Source: Eubacterium ramulus ATCC 29099
GTDB taxonomy: Bacteria > Bacillota > Clostridia > Lachnospirales > Lachnospiraceae
Direction: 5' to 3'
Assembly (NCBI RefSeq): GCF_000469345.1
Contig: NZ_KI271153.1
Location: forward strand, 42,642 to 106,641
Length of the DNA: 64,000 nt
Shown: one piece after another, positions 55,404 to 64,000 of the stretch
Layout: each line of letters starts with the position of its first letter
Numbering within the stretch: position 1 is the stretch's first letter
The notes under the pieces: model-generated
Database searches by the model: none
What the model was told of the DNA's origin: nothing
Seen by the model: the letters and a program-made list of their open reading frames with translations, nothing else
Position numbers and translations under genes: made by a program

Positions 55404-56201
55404 TTATACCTTTTTCAGATACCATTTCTCTAAAGATACAATCAACTGATACAATCCCATGGCGATCAGACAGAGTATCACGATTCCAAGAATGACCCAG
55501 TCCAGTTTCATGATCTGACTGCCATAAATGATCATATATCCCAGCCCCCGGCGGGAAGAAATAAATTCACCAATTACAACGCCTACCAGACAAAGTCCGA
55601 TGTCTACCTTCATGATGGAAAACAGATTGGGAATATTGGCTGGAAAAACAACTTTTGTCAGGATATTCCGTCGATTCCCACCCAGTGTTTCAATCAGTTT
55701 CATCTGATTTGGATCGACACCCAGAAAGCCTTGATAGAGACTGAGGATGGAACCAAATATTGCCACAGACATTCCGGTGACGATGATGGTTTTGTAATTG
55801 CCGCCCAGCCATACGATTAGCAGTGGCGCCAGGGCAGATTTTGGCAGGCTGTTCAGCACAACCATATACGGTTCTGATACATCAGAGACAGATTTTTTTG
55901 CCCAGAGCAAAACTGCAATCAGAATGGTAAAAAGAATGACCAGCACAAAACTGATCATTGTTTCCAACAATGTGATGCTGACATGCTGCCAGATGATTCC
56001 TTCCATCAGCATTTGCACAAAGCAGGTGACAAGCCGTTTCGGGGAACTGAAAATAAAGTCATTGATCCAGGACAGATCTGCTGCCAGTTCCCAGAGAACG
56101 AGAAAAACCACAAAGATAAAAATGCGCAAAAAGTGTATTTTTCGTTTGTATTGCTGATGCTGATACAGGAAGGTTTCCTGCGCAGTTTCAGGTCGTTTCA
56201 T
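55404..56201 (-). CDS. ABC transporter permease, SsuC/TauC/ThiX type
   Basis: A 265-aa inner-membrane permease with six hydrophobic segments. The EAA-like loop is YQGFLGVDPNQMKLIETLGGNRRNILTKVVFPANIPN, near residue 165, and GEFISSRRGLGYMI follows. This is the nitrate/sulfonate/taurine (or thiamine-precursor) class. It overlaps the end of its ATPase gene by 14 nt. No substrate-binding protein gene is adjacent, so the substrate is open. Confidence 0.88.
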   Translation of the reverse strand: MKRPETAQETFLYQHQQYKRKIHFLRIFIFVVFLVLWELAADLSWINDFIFSSPKRLVTCFVQMLMEGIIWQHVSITLLETMISFVLVILFTILIAVLLWAKKSVSDVSEPYMVVLNSLPKSALAPLLIVWLGGNYKTIIVTGMSVAIFGSILSLYQGFLGVDPNQMKLIETLGGNRRNILTKVVFPANIPNLFSIMKVDIGLCLVGVVIGEFISSRRGLGYMIIYGSQIMKLDWVILGIVILCLIAMGLYQLIVSLEKWYLKKV

Positions 56202-56958
56202 GGTGCAGCTCCTTCCAGATAAGATTAAAATAGGTTTTGAAATCAGCGTGATCCCGGCGCTCCATCGGTGTCAGCTGTTCCGGAAATGCCACAGGTATAA
56301 TGCGATGAATACGTCCGGGACGTTCCGTGAGTATGATGATGCGGTCTGCCAGACTGACGGCTTCCGCCAGATCATGTGTGACAAGGATCGCTGTTTTCTT
56401 TTCTTTTTGGATAATGGAACCGATGTCGTTGCTGACCGACAGGCGTGTCTGATAATCCAGTGCGGAAAACGGTTCGTCTAAGAGCAGCAGCTCCGGTTTT
56501 AATACGAGAGTACGGACCAGAGCCACACGTTGCCGCATGCCGCCGGAAAGCTGACTTGGCTTAGAATGAGAGAATTTCTCCAAACCATATTGTTTCAAAA
56601 GCTGTTTTGCATAAGAACAGCTTTCTTCTGTTACTTCATGACGGATTTCAAGTCCAAGTAGTACATTTTTCCAGATGCTGCGCCATTCCAACAGATAATC
56701 CTGCTGCAGCATATATCCGATATGGCATCGGCTGTCTGCCGTCAGTGGATTACCGTTTAAAAGCAGTGTGCCGGATTCCGGTGTGAGCATGCCGGCCAGC
56801 AGATTTAAGAGGGTAGATTTTCCACATCCGCTGGGTCCGACGATGGCAACAAAGTCTCCTGTATTAACGGTAAAGGTGATATCTGATAAGGCAGCGGTTT
56901 CCCCCTGCATCGTGTGATATGCATAGGACAAATGTTGAATTTCAAACAACGAATGCAT
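56188..56958 (-). CDS. ABC transporter ATP-binding protein, SsuB/TauB type
   Basis: A 256-aa ABC ATPase. Walker A GPSGCGKST is near residue 39, Q-loop QQDYLLEW, signature LSGGMRQRVALVRTL near residue 138, Walker B LLLLDEPFSALD and the H-loop VTHDLAEA are intact. The C-terminus RPGRIHRII is typical of the sulfonate/nitrate subfamily. It is first of a two-gene operon with the permease. Its leader shows no thiamine or other riboswitch that I could identify. Confidence 0.92.
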   Translation of the reverse strand: MHSLFEIQHLSYAYHTMQGETAALSDITFTVNTGDFVAIVGPSGCGKSTLLNLLAGMLTPESGTLLLNGNPLTADSRCHIGYMLQQDYLLEWRSIWKNVLLGLEIRHEVTEESCSYAKQLLKQYGLEKFSHSKPSQLSGGMRQRVALVRTLVLKPELLLLDEPFSALDYQTRLSVSNDIGSIIQKEKKTAILVTHDLAEAVSLADRIIILTERPGRIHRIIPVAFPEQLTPMERRDHADFKTYFNLIWKELHHETT

Positions 56959-57106
56959 GAGAGTCCTCCTTCAAATTTATAACAGTATTAAGCATTATCT
57001 TGCATACATGTGATGAGTGAACTGTAACGGATATAGTATAATGTATGTGAAAATAGCATTGGTTGCTATTGTAAAAATAGCAGGAATCGTATAAAATAAA
57101 TGAGTT

Positions 57107-57763
57107 ATGAAGCAGAATTACCAAAAAGAACTGGAAAAGAAAATTCAAAAACTGCAGACGGAGCAAAAAGTTCCGAGTCTGTTATTACATGCCTGCTGTG
57201 CACCATGTAGCAGCTATGTATTGGAATATCTGGCGGAATATTTTCACATCACGGTATTTTTTTATAATCCGAATATCACGGATGCAGCGGAATATCACAA
57301 GCGTGTGGAAGAGGAAAAACGTCTGATCCGGGAATTGCCGGTGAAATATCCGGTGTCTTTCATGGAAGGAAACTATGAGCCTGAACGGTTTGTTGCGGAG
57401 GTGAAAGGATTAGAGCATGTTCCAGAAGGCGGTATCCGCTGTGAAAAATGCTTTGTGCTGCGTTTGTCAGAAACAGCAAAACTGGCGCAGGCACATGGAT
57501 TTGATTATTTCACGACATCACTGACCATTAGTCCGCTGAAAAATGCAACATTGTTGAACGAGGTAGGAGAGGCTGTGGCAGCAGAATACTGTCACGGAGC
57601 TACTGCTTTTTTGAATTCTGACTTTAAGAAGAAAAATGGATATAAGCGGTCTGTGGAATTGTCGGAACTTTATGGTCTGTACCGGCAGGATTATTGCGGC
57701 TGTGTCTATTCAAAGTTGCAGCGGGAACAGGAAAAAAGGGCAAAAGCGCAGGAAGAATCTTGA
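57107..57763 (+). CDS. queH: Epoxyqueuosine reductase QueH
   Basis: A 218-aa QueH (formerly DUF208), which reduces epoxyqueuosine in tRNA to queuosine, replacing the cobalamin enzyme QueG. The iron-sulfur and metal cysteines are HACCAPCSS (Cys30, Cys31, Cys34), RCEKCF near residue 114 and QDYCGCVYS near residue 200. It lies about 49 kb from the que operon in this window and 48 nt before argH, with which it may be co-transcribed. Confidence 0.94.
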   Translation: MKQNYQKELEKKIQKLQTEQKVPSLLLHACCAPCSSYVLEYLAEYFHITVFFYNPNITDAAEYHKRVEEEKRLIRELPVKYPVSFMEGNYEPERFVAEVKGLEHVPEGGIRCEKCFVLRLSETAKLAQAHGFDYFTTSLTISPLKNATLLNEVGEAVAAEYCHGATAFLNSDFKKKNGYKRSVELSELYGLYRQDYCGCVYSKLQREQEKRAKAQEES

Positions 57764-57811
57764 CAGGGATAAACTGTGCGCAGATAAGAGAATTGAAGGA
57801 GGAACAACGAG

Positions 57812-59227
57812 ATGGCACAATTATGGGGAGGACGTTTCACAAAGGAGACGGACAAACTGGTTTATAATTTTAACGCATCAATTTCTTTTGACCAGAAATT
57901 TTATAAACAGGATATCCAGGGAAGCATCGCGCATGTATGCATGCTTGGAAAGCAGGGAATCCTGACAAAAGAAGAGATGCAGGATATTGTAAGGACACTC
58001 GATGAGATCTGCAAAGATGTAGAATCCGGTAAACTGAAAATTACAGATGAATATGAGGATATCCACAGCTTTGTGGAGGCAAATCTGATTGACCGTCTGG
58101 GTGATACCGGTAAAAAACTTCACACCGGACGAAGCAGAAATGATCAGGTTGCATTGGATATGCGTCTGTATACACGTCTGGAAGTGCTTTACACAGATGA
58201 ACTTGTACGAGATCTGTTACAGGAACTGTTAAAAATCATGGAAGAGAATACTGAGACGATCATGCCTGGATTCACACATCTGCAGAAAGCACAGCCAGTT
58301 ACATTAGCTCACCATGTTGGTGCTTATTTTGAAATGTTCAAACGTGACAGAAGCCGTCTGCATGATATTTATAATCGTATGAATTACTGTCCGCTGGGTG
58401 CAGGTGCTTTAGCAGGAACCACCTACCCGTTAGACAGAGAATATACGGCATCCCTGCTTGGATTTGAAGGTCCGACCTTAAACAGCATGGATTCTGTATC
58501 TGACCGTGATTATGTTATTGAATTTTTATCCGCATTATCTACAATCATGATGCATTTGAGCCGTTTCTGCGAGGAAATCATCATCTGGAATTCCAATGAG
58601 TATCAATTTGTGGAAATCGATGATGCATACAGCACCGGAAGCAGTATCATGCCGCAGAAAAAGAATCCGGATATTGCTGAACTGGTACGTGGAAAAACAG
58701 GCCGCGTGTACGGTGCACTGATGTCTATTCTGACTACTATGAAAGGCATTCCGCTTGCTTATAATAAAGACATGCAGGAAGACAAAGAGCTGACGTTTGA
58801 TGCCATTGATACCGTTAAAGGTTGTCTGGCACTGTTTACCGGTATGATTTCTACAATGAAATTTAACAAAGAAGTTATGAGCAAGAGTGCACGCCATGGA
58901 TTTACAAATGCGACAGATGCTGCTGATTATCTGGTAAATCATGGTGTTCCGTTCCGTGATGCGCATGGAATCGTAGGTCGTATTGTACTGTACTGCATCG
59001 ACAAAGGCATTGCGATCGATGATATGTCTCTGGATGAATTAAAAGCCATCAGTCCGGTATTTGAAGAGGATATTTATGATGCTATTTCCATGGATACCTG
59101 TGTGAACAAACGTCTGACCATCGGTGCACCGAGTAAAGAAGCCATGATGCAGGTAATCGCAATTGAAAAAGAATATCTGGCACATGACTGGCTGGAAAAT
59201 ATTGAAATTTTACAGGAAACCAAGTAA
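57812..59227 (+). CDS. argH: Argininosuccinate lyase
   Basis: A full-length 471-aa ArgH of the fumarase/aspartase superfamily that cleaves argininosuccinate to arginine and fumarate. [14 protein letters not shown] opens it, [18 protein letters not shown] and TPGFTHLQ-like [16 protein letters not shown] follow, and the flexible catalytic loop is [12 protein letters not shown] near residue 280. AAGGAGGAAC precedes the ATG. argR is at 29399, so arginine control is plausible. No argG is nearby. Confidence 0.96.
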   Translation: MAQLWGGRFTKETDKLVYNFNASISFDQKFYKQDIQGSIAHVCMLGKQGILTKEEMQDIVRTLDEICKDVESGKLKITDEYEDIHSFVEANLIDRLGDTGKKLHTGRSRNDQVALDMRLYTRLEVLYTDELVRDLLQELLKIMEENTETIMPGFTHLQKAQPVTLAHHVGAYFEMFKRDRSRLHDIYNRMNYCPLGAGALAGTTYPLDREYTASLLGFEGPTLNSMDSVSDRDYVIEFLSALSTIMMHLSRFCEEIIIWNSNEYQFVEIDDAYSTGSSIMPQKKNPDIAELVRGKTGRVYGALMSILTTMKGIPLAYNKDMQEDKELTFDAIDTVKGCLALFTGMISTMKFNKEVMSKSARHGFTNATDAADYLVNHGVPFRDAHGIVGRIVLYCIDKGIAIDDMSLDELKAISPVFEEDIYDAISMDTCVNKRLTIGAPSKEAMMQVIAIEKEYLAHDWLENIEILQETK

Positions 59228-59358
59228 AGAAATAAAAGAAAGACTTGCATTTTTCTGAGAATTGTTATAAGATAGCACAAGACAAAGACAATTGTTCGCG
59301 GTAAACGGACAAAAAGTGAGATGTATATCAAAAAACGATCGCAATGGAGGATGTAAAA

Positions 59359-60450
59359 ATGAGTGAGAAATTAAAAGTCGGAATATTAGGCGGAACAGGA
59401 ATGGTAGGTCAGAGATTTATCTCTCTGCTGGAAAATCATCCGTGGTTTGAAGTAACAACAATCGCAGCGAGCCCGCGTTCAGCCGGAAAGAGATATGAGG
59501 ACGCCATTGGCGATCGGTGGAAAATGACAACTCCGATGCCGGAAGCAGTAAAAGACATTGTAGTCATGAACGTAAATGAAGTAGAGAAAGTTGCTTCGGA
59601 AGTAGATTTTGTATTCAGTGCCGTAGATATGTCAAAAGACGAGATCAAAGCCATTGAGGAAGCATATGCAAAAACAGAGACACCGGTTGTATCAAACAAC
59701 AGTGCACACCGTTGGACACCGGATGTACCGATGGTAGTTCCGGAGATCAACCCACAGCATATGGACGTTATTAAATATCAGAAAAAACGTCTTGGTACAA
59801 CACGCGGATTTATCGCTGTAAAGCCAAACTGTTCCATTCAGTCCTATGCACCGGTACTGACAGCCTGGAAAGAGTTTGAGCCGTATGAGGTTGTTGCAAC
59901 TACTTATCAGGCGATTTCCGGAGCCGGTAAAACATTCAAAGACTGGCCGGAGATGGTAGAAAATATTATCCCATATATTGGCGGAGAGGAAGAAAAATCC
60001 GAGAAAGAGCCGCTTCGTCTCTGGGGTGAGATCGATGAGGAGAAAGGCGAGATCGTTCCTGCAACTTCACCGGTTATCACTTGCCAGTGTATCCGTGTTC
60101 CGGTATTAAACGGACATACAGCAGCAGTTTTCGTGAAATTCCGCAAGAACCCGACAAAAGAGCAGCTCATTGAAAAATTAGAGCAGTTCAGCGGCGTTCC
60201 GCAGGAGTTAAATCTTCCGAGTGCACCGAAGCAGTTTATCCGCTACATGCAGGAAGATAACCGTCCGCAGGTTCAGCTTGATGTTGATTATGAAAAAGGC
60301 ATGGGTATCAATGTAGGTCGTCTGCGTGAGGACTCTGTATATGATTGGAAGTTCGTAGGACTTTCCCATAATACGGTTCGTGGTGCTGCAGGTGGAGCGG
60401 TTCTTTGTGCAGAACTTCTGAAGGCACAGGGATATATTACAAAAAAATAA
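59359..60450 (+). CDS. asd: Aspartate-semialdehyde dehydrogenase
   Basis: A 363-aa enzyme reducing aspartyl phosphate to the semialdehyde, the branch point to lysine, methionine, threonine and cell-wall diaminopimelate. GGTGMVGQRF is at residues 11-20, the catalytic Cys in KPNCSIQS, and the SGAGKTFKDWPEM and late LSHNTVRGAAGGAVL segments point to the archaeal/fungal-type subgroup. GGAGG lies 8 nt before ATG 59359, so the ATG at 59344 is not used. It has a terminator of its own. Confidence 0.95.
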   Translation: MSEKLKVGILGGTGMVGQRFISLLENHPWFEVTTIAASPRSAGKRYEDAIGDRWKMTTPMPEAVKDIVVMNVNEVEKVASEVDFVFSAVDMSKDEIKAIEEAYAKTETPVVSNNSAHRWTPDVPMVVPEINPQHMDVIKYQKKRLGTTRGFIAVKPNCSIQSYAPVLTAWKEFEPYEVVATTYQAISGAGKTFKDWPEMVENIIPYIGGEEEKSEKEPLRLWGEIDEEKGEIVPATSPVITCQCIRVPVLNGHTAAVFVKFRKNPTKEQLIEKLEQFSGVPQELNLPSAPKQFIRYMQEDNRPQVQLDVDYEKGMGINVGRLREDSVYDWKFVGLSHNTVRGAAGGAVLCAELLKAQGYITKK

Positions 60451-60487
60451 TTATGTGCTGATAAAAAATACATAAATAATAAGAAAA

Positions 60488-60527
60488 GGATGAGTTTTCC
60501 GCTGAAATTGGAAGACTCATCCTTTTT
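60488..60527 (+). terminator. Terminator after asd
   Basis: GGATGAGTTTTCC (60488-60500) / GGAAGACTCATCC (60510-60522, one G-U) followed by five T. Confidence 0.92.
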
Positions 60528-60675
60528 GAAATTACATTTCTAAATGTGTGGCTGGAAATATAATGCCAAAACCATACGAGTTTATCAAGTTTTTACAGAA
60601 AAAGCATAGAAAAAATAATGAATCTGTGAGAAAATATGTGGCAGATAAACAAAGAAATTTCAGGAGGCAAAAGAG

Positions 60676-61662
60676 ATGAGAGAAAACCTTAACTGGGCGG
60701 TACTTGGAACCGGTGTGATTGCAAATGAAATGGCGCAGGCGCTGCAGAAAATGGGAAAATCTCTGTATGCAGTTGGAAACCGTACTCATCAGAAGGCGGT
60801 AGATTTTGCAGAAAAATATGGTGTAGGTAAAGTATATGATCAGATCGATGATATGTTTGAGGATGAAGATGTCGATATTATTTATATTACCAGTCCACAT
60901 AACACACACTATACTTTTATGAAAAAGGCATTACAGTATGGAAAGCATCTTTTAGTGGAAAAATCCATTACATTAAACAGCAGAGAACTGGATCAGATGA
61001 TCGCACTGGCACAGGAAAAGAATTTAATTCTGGCTGAAGCGATGACCATCTGGCATATGCCGATTTATAAGAAATTGTGGAACATCGTAAAAGAAGGAGC
61101 ACTTGGAAAAGTCCAGATCATAACAATGAATTTTGGCAGTTTTAAGGAATATGATATGAAGAACCGCTTTTTCAATCTGAATCTGGCGGGAGGAGCAATG
61201 CTTGATATTGGTGTCTATGCACTTTCGATTGTCCGTAGTTTTATGGATGAGACTCCAACCAATATATTAAGTCAGTGGAAACCATCTCCGACAGGTTCCG
61301 ACGAGCAGGCAACTGTTTTGCTGCAGAATTCACAGGGACAGATGGCAACAGTAGCATTATCTATGCATTCAAAACAACCAAAACGTGCCATGATTAGTTG
61401 TGAAAAAGGATATATTGAAATTATGGAATATCCGCGTGCTGATAAAGCAGTTATCGTGGACGCCGAAACCGGGGAACGGACAGAAATTACAGAAGGTGAG
61501 ACTGGCAATGCACTGTATTATGAAATGCTGGATATGGAGCGGGCAGTGCGTAGCGGTAATGCAAATGGAATGCATCTGGAATATACGAAAGATGTCATGG
61601 ACATTATGACAAAACTTCGGAAAGACTGGGGTATGAAATATCCGGAAGAGAACTGGGATTAG
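60676..61662 (+). CDS. Gfo/Idh/MocA family oxidoreductase
   Basis: A 328-aa NAD(P)-dependent oxidoreductase. The Rossmann motif GTGVIANEMAQAL is at residues 12-24, followed by YITSPHNTHY and the catalytic-type KHLLVEKSITL. The second domain begins near residue 125 (IITMNFGSFKEYD; GGAMLDIGVYALS). The family oxidises or reduces sugars, inositols or related compounds; the substrate cannot be read. AGGAGG stands 7 nt before the ATG. The FMN reductase gene follows closely. Confidence 0.92.
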   Translation: MRENLNWAVLGTGVIANEMAQALQKMGKSLYAVGNRTHQKAVDFAEKYGVGKVYDQIDDMFEDEDVDIIYITSPHNTHYTFMKKALQYGKHLLVEKSITLNSRELDQMIALAQEKNLILAEAMTIWHMPIYKKLWNIVKEGALGKVQIITMNFGSFKEYDMKNRFFNLNLAGGAMLDIGVYALSIVRSFMDETPTNILSQWKPSPTGSDEQATVLLQNSQGQMATVALSMHSKQPKRAMISCEKGYIEIMEYPRADKAVIVDAETGERTEITEGETGNALYYEMLDMERAVRSGNANGMHLEYTKDVMDIMTKLRKDWGMKYPEENWD

Positions 61663-61692
61663 ATTTTTGATGAAAAAGGAGATAACATAAAT

Positions 61693-62220
61693 ATGAAAAT
61701 CGTAGTATTAAACGGAAGTCCACGTAAAGGTGGAAATACAGAAATTATGACGCAGGCATTTACAAAAGGTGCTGAGAAAAAAGGACATGAAGTAGTCAAC
61801 TTACCTGTTGGTACCATGAAAATCCGTGGATGTATGGCGTGTGAGTACTGTTTCTCTCATAATGGAGAATGTGCACAGAAAGACGATATGACACAGGTGT
61901 ATGCAGAATTGAAAGATGCGGATATGGTTGTATTTGCATCTCCGATTTACTGGTTCGATATCACTGCACAGTTAAAAGCAGTCATCGATCGTTTGTATGT
62001 GGGGGCAACAGCAGGATTTCATTTTCATAAAACAGCGTTGTTGTTAGATGCCGGTGCAGATCATGTATTTGATGCTGCAATCGAACAGTATCGTGCAACA
62101 GCTGCTTATGTGAAGTGGGAAAACTGTGGAATCATTACTGTTCCAAATATGGAAAGCAAAGGCAGCATGAGTGCCTGTCCGAAGCTGACAGAGGTAGAAG
62201 CATTGGGAGAGTCTTTATAA
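61693..62220 (+). CDS. Flavodoxin-fold NAD(P)H-dependent oxidoreductase
   Basis: A 175-aa FMN-binding flavoprotein of the NADPH-dependent FMN reductase family. The phosphate loop GSPRKGGNTEIM is at residues 8-19, the iron-sulfur-like CMACEYCFSHNGECAQKDD near residue 48 and the ASPIYWFDITAQLKAVIDR flavin-contact motif near residue 90. It could reduce quinones, nitro or azo compounds. The stop overlaps the start of the thioesterase gene by one base. Confidence 0.9.
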   Translation: MKIVVLNGSPRKGGNTEIMTQAFTKGAEKKGHEVVNLPVGTMKIRGCMACEYCFSHNGECAQKDDMTQVYAELKDADMVVFASPIYWFDITAQLKAVIDRLYVGATAGFHFHKTALLLDAGADHVFDAAIEQYRATAAYVKWENCGIITVPNMESKGSMSACPKLTEVEALGESL

Positions 62221-62627
62221 TGCAGAAATACAGACATATTGTGCAGTATTATGAAACAGATAAAATGGGGATTACACATCATTCAAATTATATCCGTTGG
62301 ATGGAAGAAGCCAGAATTGATTTTCTCAGACAGATTGGATGGGACTATGCAAAACTGGAGTCAATAGGCATTATATCTCCGGTTATAGCAGTAAACTGCA
62401 AATATAAAAAAAGCACAACCTTTGAAGATGTTATTGACATTGATGTCATAGTAGAAGAATTCAAAGAAGTAAAATTGAAATTGCAATATACTATGACAAA
62501 TGCGCAGGGAGAAATTGTATGTCAAGGATATTCAGAACATGGATTTATCAATCCGAAAGGCAAGCTGATTCGGTTAAAAAGAGAATATCCGGACTTTTAT
62601 CATGCATTGAGTGAACTGGCAGAGTAA
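62220..62627 (+). CDS. Hotdog-fold acyl-CoA thioesterase
   Basis: A 135-aa 4HBT-type thioesterase. The catalytic signature YYETDKMGITHHSNYIRWMEEAR is at residues 9-31, with the acid in the Asp/Glu of ETDKMG. GISPVIAVNCKYKKSTTFEDVIDI is the central strand pair. It probably cleaves short acyl-CoA or acyl-ACP esters. Its ATG overlaps the previous stop (TAATG), so it is coupled to the FMN reductase; a longer frame from 62115 is an overlap artefact. Confidence 0.92.
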   Translation: MQKYRHIVQYYETDKMGITHHSNYIRWMEEARIDFLRQIGWDYAKLESIGIISPVIAVNCKYKKSTTFEDVIDIDVIVEEFKEVKLKLQYTMTNAQGEIVCQGYSEHGFINPKGKLIRLKREYPDFYHALSELAE

Positions 62628-62646
62628 GAAATGGAGGGATGAAACG

Positions 62647-62739
62647 ATGAAAGCACATAAATGGTGGAGCATTGCGGCATTATTTTGTATGATTATGGCA
62701 ATTTATTCAGGTCATAAAATAATTCATAAGGCAAAGTAG
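62647..62739 (+). CDS. 30-aa membrane miniprotein
   Basis: Starts 19 nt after the thioesterase with a clear GGAGGG ribosome site. The peptide has a short basic start, one hydrophobic helix (WWSIAALFCMIMAIYS) and a basic end (HKIIHKAK). The wording resembles the DUF6219 family of tiny membrane proteins, though shorter than usual. Function is unknown. Support is the ribosome site, membrane pattern and tight spacing. Confidence 0.6.
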   Translation: MKAHKWWSIAALFCMIMAIYSGHKIIHKAK

Positions 62740-62750
62740 AATTTATCAAA

Positions 62751-63740
62751 ATGAATAATTTAGAGAAGGTATGTAGAATATGCGAGTTAGGGGACTTCGA
62801 GCAAGAACCCAAAATTGTCACTGGCGGTCTGCTGCATAAAATGTATTGTGTTGAAACTAATCAAGGGAAATATGCAATAAAAGTATTAAATTCTAATGTT
62901 ATGAATAAGCCAGATGCCTTGGAAAAACTTGAACAGGCAGGACGTATTGCATATAGATTAAAAAATGAAAATGATATTTCTGCAATTTGTGTAAAATCTG
63001 TGGCTGGAAAAATGATTTTTGAAGTGGATCATGCATATTATGAAATTTTTGAATGGTTTGACGGAAAATCAGTTTTTTATCCAGATATAACAGCTGCTCA
63101 TTGTGCAAAAGTCGGAGAGCAATTAGGAAAAATCCATGCTTCAAATATTTGCGTGGAAGGATTGTATCCGGAAAATACAGTGCGTTGTAAATATGAATGG
63201 AAGTATCTTTTATCTGCCTTGAAAAAAGATGTTGAAGTGTATTCGCTTTTTCAGGAAAATGTTTTACAGTTGGAGCAATGGGATTGTGATGTGGTTGAAA
63301 ATGCCGCAAAACTGAAATGTAATCAGGTGATAAGTCATCGAGATTTAGATCCTAAAAATATTATGTGGAAAATCGATGTTCCATATATTATTGACTGGGA
63401 AGCTGCTGGTTATATAAATCCGTATGAGGAACTGATACAGGTACTAAACTATTGGATTGTTGATGAAAATCAGAATTGTAATAAGGAAAAGTTTGATGCA
63501 TTGATGAATGCATATCGTTCATGGATAGATGTAAAGTACGAATATTGGAATGAGATATTCCTATGTGGATGCGATGCTATGTTGGGCTGGTTAGCATATA
63601 ATATTCAGGTTTTGATAGAAGCACAGAATCCGATTGTGGAAAATGCAGCAAGGGAACAGATAACGAAAACATTATTTGAGTTAAAGATGTATGATAAACA
63701 GCAGATGATATTGAAAAACTGGATTTTACAATATCTATAA
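62751..63740 (+). CDS. Aminoglycoside phosphotransferase (APH)-fold kinase
   Basis: A 329-aa protein with the protein-kinase-like APH fold. KYAIKVLN near residue 41 gives the ATP-binding Lys, the catalytic loop is ISHRDLDPKNIMW near residue 197 and the metal-binding Asp lies in YIIDWEAAGY near residue 216. The C-terminal half is helical. Family members phosphorylate small molecules such as choline, homoserine or sugars, and not only antibiotics. It is AT-rich relative to its neighbours and lies beside a TnpB gene, so it may be acquired. Confidence 0.88.
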   Translation: MNNLEKVCRICELGDFEQEPKIVTGGLLHKMYCVETNQGKYAIKVLNSNVMNKPDALEKLEQAGRIAYRLKNENDISAICVKSVAGKMIFEVDHAYYEIFEWFDGKSVFYPDITAAHCAKVGEQLGKIHASNICVEGLYPENTVRCKYEWKYLLSALKKDVEVYSLFQENVLQLEQWDCDVVENAAKLKCNQVISHRDLDPKNIMWKIDVPYIIDWEAAGYINPYEELIQVLNYWIVDENQNCNKEKFDALMNAYRSWIDVKYEYWNEIFLCGCDAMLGWLAYNIQVLIEAQNPIVENAAREQITKTLFELKMYDKQQMILKNWILQYL

Positions 63741-63828
63741 AATTTTAACAAGAGCTAGCAAGAATTCTCCTTCCTCTACAGGTGGGAGATGAATTGCAAA
63801 ATAAATACAGCAAATACAGGCAGAACGC

Positions 63829-63857
63829 TTGTTCTACTCAAAGGGATATAGTATAAT
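63829..63857 (+). promoter_or_regulatory. Promoter before tnpB
   Basis: TTGTTC (63829-63834) and perfect TATAAT (63852-63857) with 17-nt spacing. Confidence 0.55.
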
Positions 63858-63894
63858 ATAATCAGTCGAAGCGATGGAAAGCGAGGCTGATCAT

Positions 63895-64000
63895 ATGGAA
63901 AAAATAACTCATAACATAGCTTACCGTTTTCGTATATATCCAAACCGAGAACAGGAAGTTCTGCTCGAAAAAACATTTGGCTGCTGTCGTTTTTTATATA
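63895..64000 (+). mobile_element. tnpB: TnpB (IS200/IS605-type) gene, 5' end only
   Basis: The ATG at 63895 opens a frame that runs off the window after 35 codons. AYRFRIYPNREQEVLLEKTFGCCRFLY is the typical N-terminus of TnpB, the RNA-guided nuclease carried by IS605-family elements and the ancestor of Cas12. No tnpA precedes it. The element's left end is probably in 63741-63890, which has an inverted-repeat-like CTCCT...AGGTGGGAG, but ends could not be fixed. Confidence 0.8.

Noticed and set aside
56959..57106. Thiamine riboswitch before the ABC transporter
   Set aside because: No conserved TPP aptamer elements were seen on the minus strand.

Overview
The window looks like the chromosome of a Gram-positive, endospore-forming member of the Lachnospiraceae (Blautia or Ruminococcus-like; the genus cannot be fixed by eye). 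Reasons: moderate-to-low GC, strong AGGAGG-type ribosome sites, TTGACA/TATAAT promoters, sporulation genes (spoIIM, spoIVB, spo0A), the Firmicutes block asp23-nusB-xseAB-ispA-dxs-tlyA-nadK-argR-recN, and DUF5688 and SseB-type proteins common in gut clostridia. No rRNA, prophage or CRISPR array was seen. Two tRNAs are present, Arg(CCG) and Thr(CGT).

Layout. 1-5.1 kb: a tandem GNAT enzyme, exonuclease III, signal peptidase I, an S1-domain protein and an SseB protein. 5.1-8.5 kb: queuosine precursor genes queD-queE-folE-queC-queF behind a candidate preQ1 leader and terminator; queH lies alone at 57.1 kb. 8.5-9.8 kb: NUDIX hydrolase and spoIIM. 9.9-13.4 kb: shikimate genes (DAHP synthase and aroE on minus, aroD and aroK on plus). 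13.4-15.8 kb: remains of a locus resembling Pel exopolysaccharide genes, with a frameshifted SDR/membrane/degenerate-GGDEF protein and a PelE-like stub fused to a broken PqqD-like gene. 16-31.6 kb: housekeeping genes, ending in spoIVB at 32.9 kb.

32.9-41.1 kb: an accessory block (MATE pump, selD-yedF, acetyltransferase, EamA exporter, zinc-type ArsR regulator and P-type ATPase) sits between spoIVB and spo0A, which are neighbours in most spore formers. 41-46.3 kb: spo0A, glycogen synthase, a DUF5688 protein, tRNA-Thr, a VOC protein and a PsiE-like protein.

46.3-55.3 kb is the most unusual stretch. It holds an XRE regulator, a half-length and a full-length HTH/WYL regulator, a zinc-ribbon miniprotein, two related small glycine-rich membrane proteins, a minus-strand operon of RtcB RNA ligase, MoxR ATPase and a duplicated-metallopeptidase/VWA protein, and an unknown 312-aa protein. 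Promoters at its two ends share a TGACA-N5-TGTCY dyad placed exactly 26 nt before the -10, which suggests one regulon. I infer a regulated RNA-repair or protein-remodelling stress module.

55.4-64 kb: an ABC transporter pair without a binding protein, queH, argH, asd, an oxidoreductase, an FMN reductase, a thioesterase, a 30-aa membrane peptide, an APH-fold kinase and the start of a TnpB gene cut by the window end. Several intergenic gaps carry copies of short modular repeats.
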